From: Proteobacteria bacterium UBA6920
GTDB lineage: Bacteria > Pseudomonadota > Gammaproteobacteria > SG8-11
NCBI GenBank assembly: GCA_002448875.1
Contig: DKAS01000120.1
Span: forward strand, 1 to 26,834
Reading direction: 5' to 3'
DNA: 26,834 bases
Shown: positions 21,738 to 26,834 of the stretch, piece after piece
Layout: the number at the start of each line of letters is the position of its first letter
Position numbering within the stretch: the stretch's first letter is position 1
Made by a program: the position numbers and the translations under genes
Notes under the pieces: model-generated
Database searches by the model: none
Told to the model about the DNA's origin: nothing
Seen by the model: the letters and a program-made list of their open reading frames with translations, nothing else

Positions 21738-23870
21738 ATGATTCGTACGCTGTTCGCCGCGGTTTTCGCTCTAGGCTCCCTCGTCATCACCCCTGCGCCG
21801 CTGTACGCGCAAATGCTGGAATCCGATCTCGCCATTTTTCAATCCTGTTACCCGAAGCCTGCGACTGGCGCCTGCGTGGTCGCCGATTTCAACGGTGATG
21901 GCTATGTTAATACCCTAGATTTGATGCAGTTCCGCAGTTCCTATCGCGGCGATTTCGACGGCAATGGCACCGTCGATCTGCGCGAAGTCGCGGACAATTC
22001 GGATCTGGCTTATCTGGACGCCTGTATCGGTTACTACAGCCAGGTGGATTGCACGCCGGCGGATTTAAATAGTGATGGCGGTATCGACTTTGCCGATCGC
22101 GAGGCGTATTTCGCGCTGCGCAAATATGACTTGAATGCGGACGGCTATATTGTATTTCAGGCCAATTATGCACCGCAATTTCAGTACTTGAGCAGCCGCT
22201 CCGGCAAGGAGCTGGCACATGTGCTGTTTTATGTCTGGGCGCTGGACGAACCGGGGGTGACGCTGAGCTACAGCATGCAGGGTTTGCCGTCGACAGCAGC
22301 CCTGACGCCGGTAATCATGGGCGACTTTAACGCCGACAACCTGGCGGATGCAACCGATAGCGCCTTGCTGCAGGCCGCCATGGCCAAGGCTTACAATGCG
22401 CAATATGACATCAACAACGACGGCGTTCTCGATCAGGCGGACGTGGCGCTAATGCAATCTCTGCTGGGACGATCGGTTGCCGGCGGGCGTTTCGACTGGT
22501 CGCCGGGGCGCAAGGATTCGGGTTTTTATCCGATGACGGCGGTCGCGACGGACCAGTACGGTTTGGCGGGCAGGCAGGCATTCACCTTGACCATATACGA
22601 TGTCGACGCCAGGACCAATTACTATGCTTACGACGATGTCATGCTCGTGGTCAACGATGCGTCGGCGGCTTCCCTGGCTATCGGCACCTATTTCGCCACG
22701 GCACGCGCGATTCCCAATGCGCGTATCGTGCATATCAATACCGCCGAAACTGAAACCATCAGCCGTGCCGTGTTTGATGCCGAAGTGCGTGATCCGGTGG
22801 CCAGTGTGGTGTGTGCCAATCGCTGGAAAAACCAGAACTACCTGGTTACCACCAAGGGCGTGCCGCTGCGCGTCGCTGCCACCGCCGCCGGTAACGACAA
22901 CGCGGCCGTCGATTCCGAGCTGGCCTTGTTGTGCGGTCCTCATGCCAATCGCATTGGTACGACTAACGGCGCCCATAATCCTTACTATGGTTTCGACTAC
23001 CCCTTTTCGCGGGAAATGTTCGGTGTTTTTCTGGTTACTCGCCTTACCGGTTACAAGGTCAACGACGTGCTGAGCCTGATCGACCGCTCGGCGCAGGCGG
23101 CGCAAACCGGCACCTTCGTCTTCGACGTGGACCCGGCCCGGGACGCGATGCCGGCCTACGCGGTGGGCAATCAATGGTTGCGTGGCGCCGCCGCCGCGGT
23201 CACTGCCGCCGGCCACCCGGTGTTGCTGGATGAAACCACGACCTTCGTCACCGGGCAGGTCAACGTCCTGGGCTATGCCAGCTGGGGCAGCAATGATACC
23301 AACGCTTTCAATCATGCGATTCCAGGTTTCAGCTGGCTGCCCGGATCCATCGCTGAAACTTTCGTATCGACTTCCGCCCGCACGTTTACCGCGCCGGCGG
23401 TTTACGGTCAGTCGCTGATCGCCGATTTGATTGCCGAAGGGGTGACCGGTGCCAGGGGTTATGTCTATGAACCCTATCTGTCCGCTATGGCCAGGCCCAA
23501 TGTGCTGTTCGATCGTTACAGCAAAGGCTATGTGCTCGCGGACAGCTACTATGCCGCTTCGCTGGATCTTGGCTGGCAGGGGGTGGTGGTGGGCGATCCG
23601 AAAATGGCCATCAGCCTTGCCCAGGCGTCGGTGCAGGCGCTGGCCTGTCATGATGACGATACGTCGGAGCAGGAGCCGGACGACAGCACCCCCGCGGGCG
23701 GAGACGGCGGGCAGACCGGCGGAGCGTCGGACGAACCCACCGGTGGCGGCGAGGACCTTTCCCACCGCAAGCGCGATGCGCAACGAGGGCGGCTCGCCCT
23801 GGGGGCCGTCGACTTTACGCTGCTTTGCCTCGGCGTGCTGGCGCTGTTGTGGCGGCGTGTGCGTCCCTGA
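21738..23870 (+). CDS. Large exported TIGR03790-like protein with dockerin-like calcium loops and C-terminal sorting-type tail
   Basis: A 710-residue protein with a signal peptide ending near LYAQ (residue 24). Six dockerin/EF-type loops (D.N.DG...D) start near residues 50, 72, 109, 131, 196 and 224, suggesting calcium binding. Residues about 290-620 match my memory of the TIGR03790 family: LVVND.S, NYLVTTKGVPLR, YVYEPYL, ARPNVLFDRYSKGY and VVVGDPKMAI. The function of that family is not known to me. After a Gly/Asp-rich linker comes GAVDFTLLCLGVLALLWRR: a hydrophobic span followed by Arg. This looks like a C-terminal surface-sorting tail of the GlyGly- or JDVT-CTERM kind. AAAGG precedes the ATG by 7 bases. 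It ends 46 bases from the convergent operon. Confidence 0.75.
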   Translation: MIRTLFAAVFALGSLVITPAPLYAQMLESDLAIFQSCYPKPATGACVVADFNGDGYVNTLDLMQFRSSYRGDFDGNGTVDLREVADNSDLAYLDACIGYYSQVDCTPADLNSDGGIDFADREAYFALRKYDLNADGYIVFQANYAPQFQYLSSRSGKELAHVLFYVWALDEPGVTLSYSMQGLPSTAALTPVIMGDFNADNLADATDSALLQAAMAKAYNAQYDINNDGVLDQADVALMQSLLGRSVAGGRFDWSPGRKDSGFYPMTAVATDQYGLAGRQAFTLTIYDVDARTNYYAYDDVMLVVNDASAASLAIGTYFATARAIPNARIVHINTAETETISRAVFDAEVRDPVASVVCANRWKNQNYLVTTKGVPLRVAATAAGNDNAAVDSELALLCGPHANRIGTTNGAHNPYYGFDYPFSREMFGVFLVTRLTGYKVNDVLSLIDRSAQAAQTGTFVFDVDPARDAMPAYAVGNQWLRGAAAAVTAAGHPVLLDETTTFVTGQVNVLGYASWGSNDTNAFNHAIPGFSWLPGSIAETFVSTSARTFTAPAVYGQSLIADLIAEGVTGARGYVYEPYLSAMARPNVLFDRYSKGYVLADSYYAASLDLGWQGVVVGDPKMAISLAQASVQALACHDDDTSEQEPDDSTPAGGDGGQTGGASDEPTGGGEDLSHRKRDAQRGRLALGAVDFTLLCLGVLALLWRRVRP

Positions 23871-23883
23871 ACCGGAGTTTGCC

Positions 23884-23899
23884 GCCGGCTGATGCCGGC
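23884..23899. terminator. GC hairpin between convergent genes
   Basis: GCCGGC at 23884-23889 and 23894-23899 pair across a TGAT loop. It lies in the 46-base gap between the ends of the TIGR03790-like gene (+) and SUMF1-fold protein 3 (-). It could serve both strands, but no clear T-run follows on either side. Confidence 0.35.
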
Positions 23900-23916
23900 C
23901 GGTGGGCGGTTTGCAC

Positions 23917-24837
23917 TTACTGTGGATCGATCTCGCGCATGACGCGAAAGCCCAGGTTGTTGGTGCGTGCCTGGGCGGCGCCATAGTAGCGCGAGGCGGA
24001 ACGATTGTAGTAGTGATAGAGATTCCAGGAGCCGCTGCGCAGCGCCAGTTCCTTTTGCAGCATGTGATTGGGCAGCACTTTGATCTCCTCCGGCGTGGCG
24101 CGCCTCGACTCCTGTCCGCCGTAGTTCTGTTCCCACAGGGAAGCGGTCCATTCCCAGACATTGCCCACTGTGTCGTGCAGGCCCCAGGGGTTGGCGGGAA
24201 AGCTGCCCGCCGGGGTGGTGTGGGAGGAGGGGGCGCCGGTGCCGCTGCAGTTGTAGCAATTGGCCATGTCCAGGCGCAGTTCGTCTCCCCACCAGTAACG
24301 GGTGCTGGTGCCGGCACGGGCGGCGTAGTCCCACTGGGCTTCGCTGGGCAGTTGATAGGTATACCCGGTTTGTTCGCTTAACCATTGCGTATAGGCGACG
24401 GCATCAAAATAACTGACGCGGGTCACCGGCTGGCGGCCACGGCCCCACGCGGGATCGTCTTCGATGGCGGGCACGCGCGGCAGGCCGGTGGCGTCGGTAA
24501 AGCGATCGAATTCCTCGTAGGTGATTTCGAATTTGCCGATGGCGTAGTCGCGGGCTATGGTCACGCGGTGCACCGGCACTTCATCCGCCTGGCCGTCACC
24601 GTAGGGATCTCCCATCTGAAAGCTGCCGGCGGGGACGCGCAGCATTACCGGGCCGTTGCCGCCATCCTTGAGTTTGTCCTGAAACGGTTGGAAGTAGTCC
24701 GCCATGGCGGCCGCCTGGGCCGCCAGCGGCGCGCCGATCAGCAACAGCAGACGCGCGACCCGTGCCGGCAGGCGCCGGCCGTCAGGGCGCCTTGGTCGCC
24801 GTGGCCGACGGACTGGCGGCGCAGCGAAAGCCGACAT
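23917..24837 (-). CDS. Exported SUMF1-fold (FGE-sulfatase family) protein 3
   Basis: A 306-residue protein and the last gene of the minus-strand operon. Marks: VMLRVPAGSFQMGD, HRVTIARDYAIGKFEITYEEFDRFT, QPVTRVSYFDAVAYTQWL, QLPSEAQWDYAARAG, ANCYNC, WGLHDTVGNVWEWT, RSGSWN and NLGFRVMRE. No Cys pair follows GS, so it lacks the formylglycine-generating catalytic site. The ATG at 24837 overlaps the end of the preceding gene by 56 bases and gives an Arg-rich n-region before the hydrophobic leader LLLLIGAPLAAQAAA. No ribosome site is seen, so coupling to upstream translation is likely; a later ATG at 24702 would lose the leader. By sequence it groups with proteins 1 and 2, which share the ANCxxC or NCC feature. 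Confidence 0.8.
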   Translation of the reverse strand: MSAFAAPPVRRPRRPRRPDGRRLPARVARLLLLIGAPLAAQAAAMADYFQPFQDKLKDGGNGPVMLRVPAGSFQMGDPYGDGQADEVPVHRVTIARDYAIGKFEITYEEFDRFTDATGLPRVPAIEDDPAWGRGRQPVTRVSYFDAVAYTQWLSEQTGYTYQLPSEAQWDYAARAGTSTRYWWGDELRLDMANCYNCSGTGAPSSHTTPAGSFPANPWGLHDTVGNVWEWTASLWEQNYGGQESRRATPEEIKVLPNHMLQKELALRSGSWNLYHYYNRSASRYYGAAQARTNNLGFRVMREIDPQ

Positions 24838-25624
24838 CGTTGTAAAATCCGGTGGGCGGGAAGTTGTAGCGATAAGCGGCGCGGAAGTAATGCGGGATTA
24901 CATAGTGGCCGACGCCGCCCCAGCTGCCGCCGCGCGCCACTTTGCGTTTCTGGCCGTAGTGCTGGCTGCGGTAGTCGGATCCCGGATAGGCGTCGTACCA
25001 GTCATCCACCCATTCCATGACATTGCCCGCCATGTCGTAGACGCCATAAAAGGATTTGCCGCCTTCATAGGATCCCACCGGCATCAGGTCGCGCTCGCCG
25101 CCGCCGGCATTGAGCAGTTCGGGTTTGAATTCCGCGCCCCAGGGAAATTCATTGCCGTTGGGGCCGCGGGCGGCTTTCTCCCACTCGGCCTCGGTCGGCA
25201 GGCGCTTGCCGACGGATTCGCAGAATGCCTTGGCCTGGATCCAGGGCACGTTACGCACCGGCTCTTCGTTTACTGCCCAGCCCATGCTTTGTATCCCCAG
25301 AGCCAGCTGGTCCCGCGATACCTTCATGACGTTCATCAGATAAGACTTGAACTGGCCGTTGCTGACTTCGTAGCGGTCGATGTAGTAAGCGTCGAGATTG
25401 ACTTTGCGTTTGGGGTGTTCGTTGAGATACCAGGGTTCGTTGAAACCGAATTCCTCGGCCTTGCCGCTGGTGTCGACATCGTCGCTGCCCATGATGAACT
25501 CGCCCGCGGGAATGTATACCATGCCGGGAATATCCGTGGCGGCGCCGCCGGCATTCTGCGGGCTTTTGCCGCAGGCGGCGAGTGCCAGCAGCGCGAGTGC
25601 GGTAAACCACTGTTGTTTGCCCAT
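24782..25624 (-). CDS. SUMF1-fold (FGE-sulfatase family) lipoprotein 4
   Basis: A 280-residue protein. The ATG at 25624 is preceded by a GAGAGAG stretch and gives a short leader with lipobox LAAC (Cys18). A much longer upstream open frame is a shadow of the neighbouring gene. Marks: MVYIPAGEFIMGSDD, DAYYIDRYEVSNGQFKSYL, VRNVPWIQAKAFCESVGKRLPTEAEWEKAARG, FYGVYDMAGNVMEWVDDWY, RGGSWGG and DVGFRCAA. The segment after RGGS has no Cys pair. It begins 29 bases after protein 5 ends and overlaps protein 3 by 56 bases, so the three form one operon. It is most like protein 5, sharing YYID.YEV and the KRLP.E.EWEKAARG block. Its role is unknown. Confidence 0.83.
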   Translation of the reverse strand: MGKQQWFTALALLALAACGKSPQNAGGAATDIPGMVYIPAGEFIMGSDDVDTSGKAEEFGFNEPWYLNEHPKRKVNLDAYYIDRYEVSNGQFKSYLMNVMKVSRDQLALGIQSMGWAVNEEPVRNVPWIQAKAFCESVGKRLPTEAEWEKAARGPNGNEFPWGAEFKPELLNAGGGERDLMPVGSYEGGKSFYGVYDMAGNVMEWVDDWYDAYPGSDYRSQHYGQKRKVARGGSWGGVGHYVIPHYFRAAYRYNFPPTGFYNDVGFRCAASPSATATKAP

Positions 25625-25653
25625 AAGGTGCTCTCTCTGTGGCGGCGCTGCGA

Positions 25654-26691
25654 TTACGGCGCGTCTTTGGCGCAGCGGAATCCAAAACTGTTGTTCATGG
25701 TTTTGGGGTGGAAGAAGCTGCGATTGTACAGCGGCGCGGAAATGCCGCACTGGTAGAACGAACAATCCCACCAGGAACCGCCCTTGAGCACCCGGTAGTT
25801 GACGGAATAATTTTCCGACTTGCGGGTATTGCCCGGATAGGGCGCATAGGTGGCGGAGGTCCATTCCCAGACATTGCCGGAAACATCGTACAGACCATAG
25901 GGGCTGACGCCGCCGCTGAATGCGCCCACCGGTGTGGTGTCGCCTTCCACGCCCAGATTGGCCCAGCGCACCGGTGAGTTGACCTTGTTGATATCGAACT
26001 CCTCGCCCCAGGGGAAAGTGCGGCCGTCGGTGCCACGGGCGGCTTTTTCCCATTCGATGTCGCTGGGCAGACGCTTGCCGGCCCACTCGCAGTAACGTTT
26101 GGCGTCAAACCAGGAGACATAAACCACCGGATGGTCCACCTTGCCCGGCGGCGGCGCGCCATTGACGAAATGCTGTGGCGCCTTGTTGCCGGTGGCCTGC
26201 AGGTATTTCTGGTACTGCAGGTTGGTGACTTCGTACTGGTCGATGTAATACGCCTGGGTATTCATTCTGTGCTGCGGGCCTTCGTCCGGCATGCGATTAT
26301 CGGTGCCGCGAATGAACTCGCCGGCGGGAATCAGGATCATCTTTCCGGGCTCGGGGCCAAATCTGCTTTTATCGTAGTACATGGTCACGTTCATGCCCGG
26401 ACCCTGGCCACTGGCCTTGACGCCGCTGTTTACCTGCGGCGTGGCAGGTTCATTCATCACCGCGTCCAGCTTGCCTTTGTACCAGCCTTGCGGGTGACAG
26501 GCGATGCAGCTGTCCTTGACGATGGCCTTGAATGCCGGATCCTGGTTGTCCTTGTGGCATTCGAAGCATTTGCGCGAACGTTCGTGGTGAGATTTCACCA
26601 GCGGTGGCTCCGCTTTTTCAGCAGCGGCACCGACGGTGGAGTAAAAAAATAACAGCGATAAAACGCTGAACAACTGACGGCATGTTACCAT
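25654..26691 (-). CDS. Diheme c-type cytochrome fused to a SUMF1-fold (FGE-sulfatase family) domain
   Basis: A 345-residue exported protein, first in the minus-strand operon. The signal peptide ends near VGAAA (residue 24). Two CXXCH motifs follow at Cys42 (CFECH) and Cys62 (CIACH), with nearby His35 and His36 as possible ligands. Residues about 110-345 form a SUMF1 domain: MILIPAGEFIRGTD, AYYIDQYEVTNLQYQKYL, HPVVYVSWFDAKRYCEWAGKRLPSDIEWEKAARG, YGLYDVSGNVWEWT and SFGFRCAKD. Alone among the five SUMF1-fold proteins here it has a Cys pair after GGS (GGSWWDCSFYQCG, Cys310 and Cys315). The spacing between the two Cys equals that of formylglycine-generating enzymes, but they lie one residue further from GGS. 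ATG 26691 is preferred over TTG 26700. Function is unknown. Confidence 0.83.
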   Translation of the reverse strand: MVTCRQLFSVLSLLFFYSTVGAAAEKAEPPLVKSHHERSRKCFECHKDNQDPAFKAIVKDSCIACHPQGWYKGKLDAVMNEPATPQVNSGVKASGQGPGMNVTMYYDKSRFGPEPGKMILIPAGEFIRGTDNRMPDEGPQHRMNTQAYYIDQYEVTNLQYQKYLQATGNKAPQHFVNGAPPPGKVDHPVVYVSWFDAKRYCEWAGKRLPSDIEWEKAARGTDGRTFPWGEEFDINKVNSPVRWANLGVEGDTTPVGAFSGGVSPYGLYDVSGNVWEWTSATYAPYPGNTRKSENYSVNYRVLKGGSWWDCSFYQCGISAPLYNRSFFHPKTMNNSFGFRCAKDAP

Positions 26692-26834
26692 AATCCACAA
26701 CCTGAACTCGTTTGCGCCACCGGTCCTTTTCGTGCCGGGTCACAATTTTGGTACGGATGGGGGGAAATTGCAAACGCTGTGGCTGCTTGATCAATACCGC
26801 TTGGCAATCGGGGTTTTGGCGGAGGGAGCTTCTT
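26692..26834 (-). other. Upstream region of the minus-strand SUMF1-fold operon, to window end
   Basis: No coding frame is supported here. It contains a putative promoter for the leftward operon. AGG at 26701-26703 is a modest ribosome site 9 bases before the ATG at 26691. What lies to the right is not visible. Confidence 0.5.
26745..26773 (-). promoter_or_regulatory. Putative sigma70-type promoter for the heme/SUMF1-fold operon
   Basis: On the minus strand TTGCAA (26773-26768, 4 of 6) is followed after 17 bases by CAAAAT (26750-26745, 4 of 6). It lies 53 bases before the ATG at 26691. The spacing is ideal and the hexamers moderate. Confidence 0.4.

Noticed and set aside
22449..24317. A 622-codon minus-strand frame across the TIGR03790-like gene and SUMF1-fold gene 3
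   Set aside because: It crosses two genes with clear domain evidence in other frames and shows no leader or known motif.
1..26834. CRISPR arrays, tRNA or rRNA genes, insertion sequences, phage genes
   Set aside because: No regularly spaced direct repeats, cloverleaf-like tRNA segments, rRNA signatures or transposase/integrase motifs were recognised on reading both strands; this was not a computed search.

Overview
The window looks like chromosomal DNA of a GC-rich gammaproteobacterium. The evidence is the left edge, which carries the end of pepP followed by ubiH and a ubiI-type hydroxylase in the order known from E. coli. No transposase, integrase, tRNA, rRNA or CRISPR array was seen.

Layout: (1) 1-2743 is the housekeeping pepP-ubiH-ubiI tail on the + strand. 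(2) 2791-19399 is a + strand redox locus: an NHL-propeller lipoprotein; a 404-base regulatory gap; a secreted tetraheme cytochrome resembling the Geobacter OmcE nanowire family and followed by a strong terminator; a periplasmic PpiC-type prolyl isomerase; a 638-residue outer-membrane beta-barrel; two triheme c7-type cytochromes; a lipoprotein with a cupredoxin-like domain that shows all four type-1 copper ligands; a third triheme cytochrome; two more NHL lipoproteins; an 11-heme cytochrome whose first 280 residues repeat the OmcE-like pattern; and a 702-residue beta-propeller protein. (3) 19529-21503 holds two secreted SUMF1-fold (FGE-sulfatase family) proteins. (4) 21738-23870 is a large exported TIGR03790-like protein with dockerin-like calcium loops and a C-terminal sorting-type tail. 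(5) 23917-26691, on the - strand, is an operon of three more SUMF1-fold proteins. The first of these begins with two c-type heme motifs.

Working model (inference): the locus encodes an extracellular electron-transfer apparatus. The triheme proteins would carry electrons across the periplasm, the barrel would hold an outer-membrane conduit, the 11-heme and tetraheme proteins would be surface or filament cytochromes, the prolyl isomerase would assist folding, and the NHL and lactonase-type propellers and SUMF1-fold proteins would be surface scaffolds or accessory factors. CXXCH motifs in the six cytochromes total 26 (4+3+3+3+11+2). The mix of an OmcE-like protein, an 11-heme OmcE-like fusion, a cupredoxin lipoprotein and five SUMF1-fold proteins, one of them heme-bearing, is the most interesting content. 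From memory only, an undecaheme/triheme/NHL locus was proposed for electron uptake in the biocathode gammaproteobacterium 'Candidatus Tenderia electrophaga'. This window could come from a relative, but that was not checked.
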